Shown here: positions 1 through 11,562 of the stretch, one piece after another | Numbering within the stretch: the stretch's first letter is position 1 | Layout: each line of letters starts with the position of its first letter | From: Neckera pumila | Lineage: Eukaryota > Streptophyta > Bryopsida > Hypnales > Neckeraceae | NCBI GenBank assembly: GCA_963969595.1 | Contig: OZ018410.1 | Location: forward strand, 22,368,913-22,432,912 | Reading direction: 5' to 3' | DNA: 64,000 nt | Made by a program: the position numbers and the translations under genes | Notes under the pieces: generated by a model | Seen by the model: only the letters and a program-made list of their open reading frames with translations | Databases searched by the model: none | Told to the model about the DNA's origin: nothing

Positions 1-914
1 AGCATACCGGTACACTCAAAATACAACCCAAGCATGTTTTAAAATACAAACCAAATTCTGCATCCTCTAATTTTCATTGAATTTTGGTATTGAGATACAT
101 CCATATATGTACAAAGGAAAAAAATTACTTTCTACTTTGATAGCTTAGATGTTACATGTGATGATGAATTTGAGTCTCAAATGTCTAGTACGGAGTACAT
201 AGCAAGATTAACCTTGTAATGACACTAAGGACTAGGAGTTCCTAGGAAAATACGGATAAAAAATGTACCTATTCATCCAAGAATCTGAATTCATTTGGTG
301 AACAACCTTGATGATAGGGCCTCATCTTTCCTATGTTAACCTTGTAAGGATTCTGCAACCAAAAAGTGGCTAATGGATGACTTTCTAGATCATAGAAGAA
401 ATGAAGAATACACTTATCGATTCAAAAATCAAATCATTTTTGAACGATTGCTTTAGTCATAGGTGGGTGTCCTTCCAAGGTTAAAAATATGATGATTGCA
501 ATCTCCAGTCTTGGCATTTTTGCATCTAATTTTTTTGATATGTCCCAACAATCACTTGTTCATCTTGTCATTCATCTAAATTCTCCATTTTGTGAATGTA
601 AAATGAAATAAATTTGTAGCAAGGTCAGTATTAATAATGTGTAAGTATATAGTTCGTCAATACTATGCTACATTTTATTTGGATTTGTATCTCTTCTTGC
701 TTTACATTTGCCTACAATTTAGTTGAAAACAACAATATGCTCATGTCCTAGCCAACATTTTTGCAGCTTCTTTTGTACATCTTTGATAATGTCAAGAAGC
801 ATGTACTACTAAATATTTTTTGAGTATATGTAAAGAGAGGAAGAATGTGAAACTTAACAATGTATTAACAATTTGAAAGTATGTAATTTGTCAATATCTA
901 GCCATTTTCATTGC
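1..914. other. AT-rich intergenic DNA, no gene seen
   Basis: No open frame of convincing composition and no family similarity were seen. The stretch is AT-rich with short homopolymers. It ends at the 33-bp tandem array. Confidence 0.6.
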
Positions 915-1107
915 TTGAGTAACACCTTCCAATCCAGAATACATATTTTGAGTAACACCTTTCAATCCAGAAGACATATTTTGAGTAACACCTTTCAATC
1001 CAGAAGACATATTTTGAGTAACACCTTTCAATCCAGAAGACATATTTTGAGTAACACCTTTCAATCCAGAACACATATTTTGAGTAACACCTTTCAATTC
1101 AGAAATA
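915..1107. repeat. 33-bp tandem repeat, about 6 copies
   Basis: Units begin TTGAGTAACACC at 915, 948, 981, 1014, 1047 and 1080, exactly 33 bp apart. The central copies are nearly identical and the last is truncated near 1107. Because 33 is a multiple of 3 and the unit carries no stop in one frame on each strand, both strands stay open for about 90 codons. Those frames are artefacts of the repeat: neither has a recognisable domain or a plausible gene context. Confidence 0.95.
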
Positions 1108-1237
1108 AAAAACAAACATTTAAAGCAAAAAAGCAAAGCTAAAAGCAAATATAACCGTATCAAAGGTTCAATTTTCTAAAGATTCACTTTTCTAAAGATA
1201 CAAAAGACGTAAAGTGTCAATTGACAACACCAATGAC

Positions 1238-1497
1238 GCTAGTGTGTAAGCCTAAAAATACGAGCCTATGAGTCTTGAGCCTAAGTGTAAGTAGGTACCT
1301 TATAACCATTGAAGGTGCTTTTAACATTTGTAACTATAACATAGGTATCCTACAACCATCATGGGAGGTGTCTATAACATATATCCCTATAAAACAAGTA
1401 TCCTATAACCATAGAAGTAACCTATAACCATATATGTTATGCCTATAACATAAGTATTTGGGCTCATGGGTTCAAGATCTTAGACTCATATGCTAGC
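1238..1497. mobile_element. MITE family A, copy 1
   Basis: A ~260-bp AT-rich element. Its left end reads GCTAGTGTGTAAGCCTAA, and its right end is close to the inverse of GCTAGCATATGAGTCTAA. The inside is full of TATAAC/CTATAACC motifs and has no coding capacity. A second copy with the same termini lies at 30645-30841, which supports mobility. No clean target-site duplication was found; TTGACAAC occurs on both sides but at unequal distances from the ends. Confidence 0.6.
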
Positions 1498-2275
1498 AAC
1501 CTTGTTGACAACTGGAGAAAGTTGCCATTGTTATTTATGAAAGTTAATCGAGATGCTTTAGAACAATGTCATTGTACAACAATACAAATGTCATTGTACA
1601 ATACACTTGAAATGTCTTGCCCATTTGCTACAATATTATAGAGTGGAAGACAATTGTCTCATATACAAACTATTTGACCTTTGCTATGACTAATTTTTAT
1701 GTAGTCATATTAATCCCTTAATCCCTCAAGGCCTAAGATGACAAAGTGTGTTCTTTTTCAATGGCAAATTTTGGGTAAGGTGAAACAAATCTCAACATTT
1801 TGTAAAGTAAGATCTTGTAGAGTGACAAATTGACATGTTTGTTGCATTTTTGGATTTTAAAAGTTTCAATGGGAGAAATATTGAAATTTTATTTAGGACA
1901 TATAGACTTGTATAAGGGAGGGCGGGCATAAATTTTGGACAGGGCCCAAGTGAAAAGAAAGGTGGAATTTTTTTCTTGAAGACTTTCCAAAATATATACA
2001 TTGAATTTCAAACAATGATACATATATAAATTTTTTGAAGGATCCAATTTGGTCAATTTTGGTTTCTAGTTCACTTGTGCTGGAAATTGTGTACAAATTT
2101 GAGAATTTTTATATATTAAATTCAAATTATACCAAATTTTCCTTAGATTTTTTTATTTTTATTTTTATAAATTGATCATCCAAAATTGTTATAATCTAAA
2201 AATCCAATAATTAATATTCTCTACAATTAATTCCAAATATACTAGACAAAATAGTCTTTACTTTTGTAAGGTTAA
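1498..2275. other. AT-rich spacer, nothing recognised
   Basis: Short open frames on the minus strand around 1.8-2.1 kb have no family resemblance and low-complexity composition. I see no gene. Confidence 0.5.
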
Positions 2276-3227
2276 TTAACCCCTAAAGGAGTAAAGGACC
2301 AAATACCATTTTTTGGCAACATAGCAATTTTGGGTAGCTCACTACAAATGGAAATTTTAATTTTTTTCTTTGAAATTTTCAAACAAGATGTGCCCGAGGA
2401 GCAGCTTCAAGGTCCAACAATTTTCATGACTTTTGACTTTCTGGGTAAAAAGTTATTGCATGATATGTAATTTTTTGTGTTCGGCGGGCAGCCCGGGCAG
2501 CTCAAAAAAAATCTTTAAAAAACAAGTTTTTGAAAAATTAGAATTTGAAATTGGTTTAATAGATTTATATATACTAGGAAAGCTTTGAATCATTCTATTT
2601 GGGTTAACAAGTCAAAAGTTATGAGGATTCTTAGTTGGAGGGTAGTTATGGAATTTGTACTCTAAAATAAACTTTGAAGTCCTATCTCTAACTCAATTTT
2701 CAATATTTTTGAATAAAACAAAAAACATTGGGTGTATATTGTTTATTACAACATTACAACCTCTGGGATTAGCATTTTTCAATTCCATACTTAAATTGTT
2801 GACAATTTAGTATTTTGAGTCATTTTCTACCTCTTCCTACTTACTATTTTCTTCCTGCATGTTGTACAATTCCAAATTATCTAAATATTTTCAAGCATGT
2901 ATCCAACTTGCCTTGAAGAATGAATCCAAAGAGTAACCACCATTTTGGACATTTTTACATACAAATGTGACCTTGTGAAAGGCAGCTGCCTAGAATTTTG
3001 CAGTGATCAAAAAAGGGACTTTTGTCAATTCAAACGCTATTATCTTTCAATCTACATGGTGGAAAATTCTGAAATTTTTTCCACATCTTTTCAATCTAAT
3101 TTACTACAAGATCCTACAGTTACATGTGTTCAAAAATGTTTTTTTTCTAAAATTTGGTACTTGTATTAGAAATGGCAGTTTTGGAGCGTTTTTTGGGAAA
3201 ACATAGTCAAAAACCTTTAGGGGTTAA
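2276..3227. mobile_element. TTAA-bounded element, copy 1 (inverted relative to copies 2 and 3)
   Basis: A 952-bp element that starts TTAACCCCTAAAGGA and ends CCTTTAGGGGTTAA, so its ends are inverted repeats containing TTAA. Reverse-complemented, its interior matches those of 33208-34141 and 56779-57653 along the length. Shared marks include a block near one end reading roughly GCCATTTCTAATACA..TACCAAATTTT and a central GTAGGATCTTGTAGTA. No transposase frame is visible, so it is non-autonomous. TTAA plus CCC-starting termini resemble piggyBac elements, but because TTAA is palindromic it could equally be part of the terminal repeat. Confidence 0.75.
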
Positions 3228-4447
3228 AATTAAAAATCTTGAGTACAATCATGTATAAAAAATATCAAACTGGGACAACTCATTCATAATCACTCATTCT
3301 CAAGAAGTTGGTAGGCTTTAAAGGGATAGAGATTAGAATGTAGTCCAGATTTCCAAAATTGTGAAGATGTTATTATGAAATGCAATCTAAACAAATAATT
3401 TAATGATGACTCTCAAGCAATAATTGTAAAATAGGAGCCATAGATTATATCCATTCAACATAATCAATTGGTATACAGACCAATAATTTTCAATAAAAAT
3501 TGAGCCAAAAATTGAAAATGCCTTCTAAAATGTCACACATGGGAACATGTTTTGATTAACTTCAAATTAACTTCCAATGAAAAAAGGAATTGCTTAAAAT
3601 GATATTTTTTGAACCGAAAAAGTTGCTTTGGAGAACCAAACCTACCAATACCCTTTGAATTATACTCCCTCCGTCCCAAAATGATCTTCCAATTGGGCTT
3701 CAAATCTTGTACCGAAATGATCTTCCTGTATGATGTGGAAGAATTCCCGCGGAATGAGTTTTGTACAGTGCCTACATTAAAATCTCCTTTCTATGCCAAA
3801 TTTGAATTTTGTTTTTTTCTTGGTAGAATTGATAAGAATAGAATAGTGATTATAGACTTTTAATTTGGTTAACAATGCTCATGAAGAAAATCATTGAGCA
3901 GAAGCTTCCTTTCAACTTGGAATTCTATTTCAAGACTAGCCACAATGGATTGTGCATGTCTTTTGAATGCAATAACCGCTTGCAGTTTGTCTTTTCTCAT
4001 TTTTTTCTATTTTTTTTTCAAGAAAAGATGTTGATTGTCCTTTCTATTTTCAAGCATGGTTCACTAATCTGAAGCACTTGCAAATCTTCAAAGTGCTGTG
4101 GGGCCACAGAGATTCCAAATGGCAGTAGCAATGCTAATGCTAAGGATCTATGGCTCCAACGTGGAATGAGCTAGCACAGGATTACATAAGGTTGGAGCGG
4201 GAATTATAGAGATATAGCAGGAAATGATAAATTGATTGGCTAGCGGTGCTTCTTAAAAACGCCCCAAAAAATCAATTTTGAAGTGCTTCAATTTCACACC
4301 TTCAAAACTTATTTGGTATGATTTAGGAGAACAAAATGATGTCATGGTAGACGTTCATGTCATGGAATGCACTATTTTTGGCATGATGTTAATATGGATA
4401 GTCTCAGATGTCTCATATGACGTCCACATGCATGTCATAATGTCCAA
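3228..4447. other. Intergenic DNA with a Stowaway-like terminus
   Basis: No gene was recognised. At 3663-3677 the sequence TACTCCCTCCGTCCC matches the terminal motif common in plant Stowaway/mariner MITEs. A matching inverted terminus was not found nearby, so this is a solitary or truncated end. Open frames at 3609-4072 have no family resemblance. Confidence 0.4.
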
Positions 4448-4551
4448 TATAACATGTCATACACATTATACATCATACATAATATATCATACATTATACA
4501 TCATACATCATATACCATACACAATACGCCATACAAAATACATCATAATTG
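4448..4551. repeat. Degenerate CATA/TACA microsatellite
   Basis: About 100 bp of imperfect CATACATTATACATCATA-type repeats. This is simple-sequence DNA. Confidence 0.8.
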
Positions 4552-4607
4552 GCAATTATGTCACATGGCTTCAAAAGTCACTTGATGTGAGTTTATGGAG
4601 GGAAGAA

Positions 4608-5182
4608 GATGGACTCTTTATACAAGTGGAGTGCTAGGGGGGAAGACAAACTATATAGGACATTGAAAATGCTAGATTTAAATTTTTGTAGAGCAACACA
4701 CATACGCCCAGCAAAATGTTTTTGCATGTCTCAAAACCGCTCTGATGATGTCTCCATGGTGACATTATACCGACTATGACTATGTTTTCTAAAACATCTA
4801 AAAGTCTACAAAAATGTCCCAAAATATATCTTGACGTTTTATAAGATGTTTCTAGTGGCATCTCTTTGTCTATTTAGACATCTCCAATATAAGTTTAGAA
4901 AACGCAAAGACGGGTTCTTTATACAAGTGAACATTGAAAATGCTGGATTTATATTTTTGTGGAGCAGCACATAGACGTCCAGCTAGATGTTTTTGCATGT
5001 TTCAAAGGCAGCTCTGATGACGTCTCCATAGACGCTATACCAATTGTGACTATGTTTCTTAAAACATCTAGAAGTCTACAAAGATGTCTAAGAAAACATC
5101 TCAACGTTTTATAAGATGTCTCTAGTGACATCTCTACATCTACTTAGACATCTCCAATATAAGTGTAGAAAACGCAAAGAGA
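4608..5182. repeat. Direct tandem duplication, units of about 270 bp
   Basis: The block starting CATTGAAAATGCT at 4661 recurs at 4932 in the same orientation. It runs colinearly to AATATAAGT.TAGAAAACGCAAAGA near 4910 and 5180. The copies are roughly 80% alike by eye. Minus-strand frames that look like homologous peptides (4634-4861 and 4949-5131) are explained by this duplication and are not genes. Confidence 0.85.
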
Positions 5183-8100
5183 CAGCCCCACTATGCTAAC
5201 GTGGTATGCCACATCAGCATAATTTTATGCCACGTTAGACAATTTATACATGGTGTGCCACGTCATCTTATTTTCCTTAAAAGCTGCCCAAAGGCTGTCC
5301 AATTTTTTTTTTTAACCTCGGTCAGACTTTTATCCAAGAAAAAAGTAATTTCCACAAAATTACCCTCCTTGAAATTTTGCCCCCAAAGTTGACGTGGCAG
5401 TCCATGTTTTTGTGGACAGCTTGCTGGACATCAGTGAGTCCTTAAAAAATGTCATAAAAAATCCCGATGCTGATGGTAACACCAACTTGTTCCATTCAAA
5501 TTTGTCGCAGTCATCTGGAACATCTTCAAAAATGTACCCTAAAAACTGCAATCCTCGTCTTTAACGTCTTAATGTCTCCGTGGACATAGTATGTTTGCCC
5601 TTGGACATCGCATGTTTTTTGTGTAGACATAAGAAAATCACGGGTTTTCTATAATGGCGGTTGGTGAGGCACCTCTCTCGGGTTTACGCCCTTGCATGCT
5701 AAGGGCAGGCTTACATGTTGGCCCGGTGGGCAGGAAAAGCAATTAGAAGACAAACACAGTACCACTGATGATTGGCAAGCTTAGAAGGAGGAGAGAGAGT
5801 TCTACCAATTCCGATGTATCTCACACTATAGAAGGAACATAAAAGTGCCTTCTACATTTTGGCATTGTTGACCACACCCACCCACCAATACATGTAAGGA
5901 GGCCCTAAGTCACACTACACCACACCCTGCCACAACAAGTTAAAATACCAGGCTGCGTTTTTAAGCTTGGGACTATTTTGTGCCACTTACATTTTGTATT
6001 TCTTCATGTCCCCTCACTAATTTGGGGCCTGTAATTGCAAATATGAATTCAAAATTTGCAAATTTTATCATATGTGGCTTCTAGTTAATTTCAGTGTTTT
6101 CAGCAAGGGTAAAACTCGGGACAATAGGGGGGTCAATCTTCTCTGACCAAATGATGCATAACATTATTAACGTTTGCTGGGGGGTCCCTTTTGCTTCCCC
6201 CACAATTGAGAGCCCCCCAACAACAAAGTACCTGCCCAACCAATCAGATCAAATGGACTTTGACAATCTTGCAACACAACACCCAACAAGCCAATGATCT
6301 TCCTGGTATTAGAACTAAAGTATTCCCCCATGTACATAGGGGAGAATAATACCTCCACCTAGGGGGAGGCAACCCTATTGGTATTACAATGTTATAATGT
6401 GGGGCAATAGGGGGGTCAATCCTCCATGGCCCTAAAGGTGTCTTCATAGAGTTTCAAGTCCAATTCAAAGTATTGTAACTTTTGCATCCAATGTCCAAAT
6501 TCAATAAAATTTGTTGGAAAATTTGCACTCTCTCTTTTAGTTTGTATGGTAAATTTTTAGATCAATCCAAGATGTACTGCTTCTTTTGGAAACCAATCAA
6601 AGTTCACAAGTTCAATTTGAGTTCACCAAACTACATTTGATGGCTACAACTTTGGGGGCTTGTATCTCCTTCATCTAATTTTTGTTTTCAATAAAACTTG
6701 TTGTGTTATAATCCCTTTGAATTCTTGTTATTGTAATAAAATTTTCATGTCAATTCAAGTTGTTTTGAATGTTTGGGAGCACCTTGAAGTTCAAAATCCC
6801 AACATTTTTGGATTATAGTGAACTTTGGCAGCTTGTTTTTTCTTCTTATAGTGTTTATTTCTTCTTATAGTGTTAATTTTTTTGGAAAAGTTGTGCATAC
6901 TAGTCTAGTTTGTGTGGATAAAATTTCATATCAATCCAAGAAGTTTTGAGTGGCTCAGAAGCATTTTATTAGAAGGAAATTCAGCCTTAGACATGTACCA
7001 AGCAATTTTTTTTTTTTTTTTTTACATTTCAAAGCCATTTTGCAAACACAAGTCGATTGAATGATATTTTCTTTCACCAATATGTTTGTATATTTCTTTT
7101 GAATCACTTTATAGTTTAAAGTTTTTTCATTTGAATAAGTTTAGAAATCAAATTTCACTTCCAAATGTGTTGCTAGGAAAAGTTCAGCATCCTTTTTCAA
7201 CACTAAAACATTACAACCTTGCAATCTATGTAACCAAATGACTCCAAATTTGATTCACGTCATCTATAGCATGTATCTTCCAAGATTGTTCGGTTGAGAT
7301 CTCTATAATTTACAAACATTTAAATCTATAACACTTCAAAAGCAATGATGTTTTTGAACTCCAATAAGCCTTAATCCTTAACTGCCTGAGTGACCACATA
7401 TGGTTGGTCCTAAATTTCAAGCTCGTTTCAGGGTGGGCAATTAAATTCCTTTGACTGATTTAAAATTTTTTACGGGCAGTTTTGAAGGTTAACTATTGAA
7501 AACTTATATTTTTCACTGAAAAAGGTAAATATTTGATTTTTGAGAGGTCCTCAAAAGCATATGTGTCTCATTGAAGAAGAGTAAAGCTTACAAATTTTAT
7601 TTCATTTCTCGGCTTTAAGCAAAGCTTGCTAATTTTACTTGAATTGAGATCTAAAAAGTTCTATTTATTCATTTGCTTTGAAAATGGTCCCAATGGAAAG
7701 AGTAAAGTGTTTTCATGATTTTCACCGTTGAAAATTTAAACACGCAAGTGTTGATTTGGAGTTATTTGCGGTTTCTACTTATAAAAAAAATTGTATTTCA
7801 ACAATTGCAAGGTGGATTGTGTAATGAGTTTGATAGCTTTTCATATGAAATTAAGTTTTTTGAAAGTGTATTTTAGTGAGCTAATATAATTTGTAGTTGT
7901 TCATGTCACTTCGAATCCCCCCAAAAATTTATACGCAAATTTCTCAAACATTGTGGGGAGGGGAAGCATACTAAAAATAGATAACATACATTTCTCTTAT
8001 TATGATCTCACAACTCCTATGCAATTTTGCACTCAAAATTGGTATATATACTAATAAGCTAGCTCTTTAAACATCTACAAGGTTAGATTTTGAAAAAAAA

Positions 8101-8796
8101 ACAATTTGCGTCATTGGGGATAACTATAAGTCCATGCTCTTTTTTCATAGGAAGAACACACTTGGAAAAGCTTAGGCACTTAGGGGTTAAGCTCAAAAAA
8201 TTCAGGGCATCTTTCTGGTGCATCGAACTCCTTTTTTTTTGTGGAAATGCGAAACAAGAGCAAACAAAGTGAGGGCCACTGATACTTCTGATTGGTCTCC
8301 ATTGGAAGACGACGACTGCATTAGAGAAAGTGTGCTCTATTTTAAAATTCTCCATGTCATGGAAGTAGCAAAGCAAAAAAGCAATAAACTGAATCAGCCA
8401 TAAACAGGGCAAAGAAGTAGAGGCAAAACATTCTTTCTTCATGAAAATCACATGGAATACGAAACTCACCTGCAAGCCTAAGTTAAATTGATCATGCAAA
8501 AAAATTCTTTGAAACACAAAAAACTTGCAATACGAAAATGAATTGTGAACATTAATCAAGCACTAAATTTAAACCATGCACTGATTTCATTTTCCAGGGC
8601 ATGTGCGTGGGCTCATTGTTTCTTGATGATTTTGTGTAAATAATCAAGCCCACAAAACCCCATTCACACCGTGTGGACATAGAACCTGATCCACACCTTG
8701 GGACATGTCCTGAAGCTCATGCACACTTGAGACAAAAGGTTGCTGCTTGTTTGGATGATAGAGTTTGATTTGACGGCACTCAGGGAGAAGGGCTGA
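5183..8796. other. Gene-poor AT-rich intergenic region
   Basis: No gene was recognised. Minor structure: CAATAGGGGGGTCAATC is directly repeated at 6122 and 6405, about 283 bp apart, and a poly-T tract lies at ~7006-7023. The 158-codon minus-strand frame at 8083-8559 is composed mostly of F, S and C residues with no motif and is judged spurious. Confidence 0.5.
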
Positions 8797-9291
8797 TTGA
8801 AGGAAAAAAGCTGACGACAAGGGAGTACTGCAAGCCCAATTCAAGAGGAATAGCACAATCAGAGTATTGCAGCCATACAATCACCTGCAACAAGGAAAAC
8901 TTGACGGGAGCACCAAAAACTACGCAAACGTAACGACCAGGACGAGAATTCTCTTCAATGTGGCGTTTTACGACTGGCTACAAGCAAGCGGATTATAAGT
9001 CGTAGTTTGTGCCCTTCGTGACATTCTCAACCCTGAATTACGTAATCAGGCTGCTCGTATTCTCATTGTTCAAGTTAAACGAAGGCAAAGTGTATGCGTA
9101 AGAGTTGTTTGTAATATCCGCAAGAACACCATACGTGCGGCAACCCGCACCAGAACGTTTCGACCTCCTTGGACTCATTATCTAAACTTAAAAACACTCA
9201 AAACATTCTGGAAACACAAAAACACAATCAGCAACAAAAATGCACTAAATAACCACGCAAGGACCAATAGACTTGATTGTCTGCAACTACA
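8797..9291 (+). other. Unusually long open stretch interrupted by one TAA, not recognised
   Basis: The plus-strand frame is open from about 8797 to the TAA at 8996-8998, then open again to about 9291. The translation has mixed, protein-like composition: FYDWLQASGL just before the stop and ALRDILNPELRNQAARILIV just after it. I do not recognise the family. There is no good ATG at the start. It could be a decayed gene fragment, part of a non-coding transcript, or chance. It lies about 190 bp upstream of the hairpin at 9478-9596. Confidence 0.25.
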
Positions 9292-9477
9292 CTAACAAAA
9301 CAAAGCTTATGAAAAACGAGAGCTCCAAGTCTGAGTGCCGGGGAAAATTCAAAGTAAACCGCCACCAAATTTCAAGATCACTCCGCCACAAGCTGTCACA
9401 ATCGCAAAGGAGCTTCCCATGGACACCTGTGGAAAACAAGAAGCACACGTGTCGAGAATTCTCGCCCTGTTCGTTAC

Positions 9478-9596
9478 GAACGATAATGCCAAGGAGGGTG
9501 CCAATCCGGCCTGGAGGATCTGCTCTCGTCGCTCCGCGACTCAAGCACGCGATCCTACAGACCGTATTGGCACCCTCCTTGTCCATTATCTAGTTC
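9478..9596. ncRNA. Candidate miRNA-like hairpin precursor
   Basis: Positions 9482-9590 fold on themselves almost end to end. CAAGGAGGGTGCCAAT (9490-9505) pairs perfectly with 9566-9581. GATAATG (9482-9488) pairs with 9584-9590. Inward, 9507-9520 pairs with 9551-9564 with two mismatches, and 9521-9524 and 9528-9531 pair again before a 5-nt loop. GAAC/GTTC (9478-9481 with 9593-9596) extends the base. Mismatches and small bulges are scattered as in plant MIRNA stems. A transcript from either strand would fold. The mature sequence is not recognised, and weak resemblance of the 5' arm to miR399 is probably coincidental. Confidence 0.5.
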
Positions 9597-9865
9597 AAAA
9601 TGCCATCTTTTCAACTCACTGAAAGCAAGAATTCTGGAATCTGGAATAGCAATCAATTAAATCCCACTTGAAAAGGCCCTCCCAATAGCAAGTCCTTTCA
9701 TTCATATTCACTGATTAGGTGGTATCAATGTCGCCAATAAAGCACTGGAAAAGAATATTGATAAGAAGTACTGTACAATAGAAGTTCATAGATACTGCCC
9801 TCGGAGCTTACGTAGAATCAGAAATATCCTTTCCAATCTAGCACTGGGAAAGCTCCTTGGCATCT

Positions 9866-11562
9866 TCAAGAATGCGAACTCTCGGGATTGCCTTCAACAG
9901 GTGCCTTGGCAATTCGTTCCTCAGTTGATGCAGTGATCACAGGTACCCATAAGTCGGCACTGTTGGCTAGCAACCCCTGGACTTCAGGGTCAGAAGCTGC
10001 TTCTTCTACCAACGTCCCTAAAGAATCGAGCTTCGCAGACATTTTATCGAGCTCCCTCGCCACGTCCACCTGAAGATATAAATGCACCAAACATTAGAAA
10101 GCGCAACTTCAAAGGAACCAGACATGGAGGGCTCTTCATGCTCATTCCTGTAATTTGGATTAGTTAAAAGTCAAGACTGAACTGAACAAAAGATAGAACA
10201 AAACAAGGTAATACAAAAATATGACTCTTGCACCCGTGAAGGTGTAGGCCTTTCTCATAATCTCAACCTTGTCGGTTTGACTCGTGCAATATAAATTGCC
10301 CCTGAAGCCTCTCAAACAATCAAATAACAAACGGACTGTTCTGTTAATGGAAAACTAAACACCACTCAGTCCAACGTGTTCGCACAAAGGGTGTGAACTT
10401 AGACAGTTAGGTATTTATAAAACAGTTTCAACATGAAGAGTCTGTGCCTGAAGCCCTATCCCAACTGACGCTCCTCAAGCATGAAAGACAATTACGCAAC
10501 CAGTAGGCTGTTCAAGAAAACCTAAAAACATTCGTTTCAATGTATTCGCACAAGTAGTGTCATCTCAGTCCATTACGCCAACGCAGTCCAGGTGGCATGA
10601 TTTTTTGGAAAAACAGTAGAGCCCTGCGTGCCCTCCCAGCAGTGGATAATATTTCGAGGGAGCAAGGAGCATTGGCTGAAATTCTCTGACAAGACTTGCA
10701 ATCTAGCCAGAAAAAAAAGAAGTGGTCCATGGATGCTGTGAACCCCTATGGTAAAAGACCAGGGATTCATATTGCGAAAATACTAAAACTCAGATGGGGC
10801 CAAATATTATGTCACTAGAATCAGTGAAGACCATTTCATGTGTTAATAAAAAATAAACAAAATTGGACGAAAGAAAGTCCTCATACAGCCTACTCAAAAA
10901 CTGCTCGAAAGAACGACAGGAGGTTCAATTTCGGCTTATTGATCCTTTGGTGTTAAACGTGATAGAGTCCAACCACGTATCCTTCCCACCTCAAACCTAA
11001 TAACTTCAGGAATTGCTTCACAAAGTGCACAGCGATGAAAGCATGCAACATACCTCGCTCATTTGACTTGAAGAAGCTGTCGGTGTCTTTCGAGTTTCGG
11101 ACTGCAGAGCAGCAATCTTGGCTTTCAACTCGGGTTCTTCAACTCCACTGCTAGCTTCCACCTGCACTTGACAGTCAGAAGTTCAAATTCGTAGTTTAAA
11201 ACATACAATCAACCACGCTATTTCAAGAGAGAATCAACCCTTTTCGACAAACTCCAGCCCAAATTGAAAATTCGTGATGGAGAAGACAAACTAGAGCGTC
11301 CCCGCGACCACCGCAAAGACACTCCAGCGCTTTTTCTACAGCAAATTCACAAAAATATTTCGAGGATTGAAGAGTACGAGATGTCGCGTACGGTAAACGC
11401 CTGAACTTGCGAGCGCAATTGAAAGAATAGTGATAAAATTCGAGTTACCTGGTCCAGGAGGCCATGAAGAAATTGGAAAAGCTGGTCATCCAGCAGCTGA
11501 GCCTGAGGTTTCTTCACCCCTCCCATCTCTTCTTCCGAAACCGAAACCCTGGATGGTTGCAT
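9866..11562 (-). CDS. Small conserved-looking protein of unknown function, 141 aa, 3 exons
   Basis: Function is not known to me. Exons on the minus strand are 11562-11449, 11161-11054 and 10069-9866, with all junctions in phase 0 and clear CAG|GT acceptors and donors. The ATG at 11562 is chosen because the upstream in-frame codons run through a TATATATAA stretch near 11634-11645. The product starts MQPSRVSVSEEEMGG. Residues ~20-38 (AQLLDDQLFQFLHGLLDQ) look like an amphipathic helix. Residues ~75-105 (VDVARELDKMSAKLDSL onward) look like a coiled coil. The tail contains DPEVQGLLANSADLWVPVI. There is no signal peptide or membrane segment. The gene is divergent from eIF3I, with 225 bp between start codons. 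The consistent phase and clean splice sites make it a real gene with good confidence; the role is open. Confidence 0.75.

Noticed and set aside
186..195. Scattered TACGGAGTA/TACTCCGTA motifs (also near 16.9, 24.4, 42.5 and 62.5 kb) as MITE ends
   Set aside because: Single 9-10-bp matches without paired inverted ends are too short to call elements.
891..1163. Overlapping ~90-aa open frames on both strands
   Set aside because: Entirely explained by the 33-bp tandem repeat whose period is a multiple of three.
8083..8559. 158-codon minus-strand frame
   Set aside because: No motif, odd composition, no splice or promoter context, and AT-rich surroundings with opposing frames of similar quality.
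9482..9510. Identity of the hairpin arm with miR399
   Set aside because: TGCCAAGGAG.. shares a few letters with miR399 but is offset, on the wrong arm and differs through the seed continuation.
9287..9622. Three ~100-codon frames over the 9.5-kb hairpin
   Set aside because: They overlap on both strands and their similar peptides come from the inverted repeat itself.
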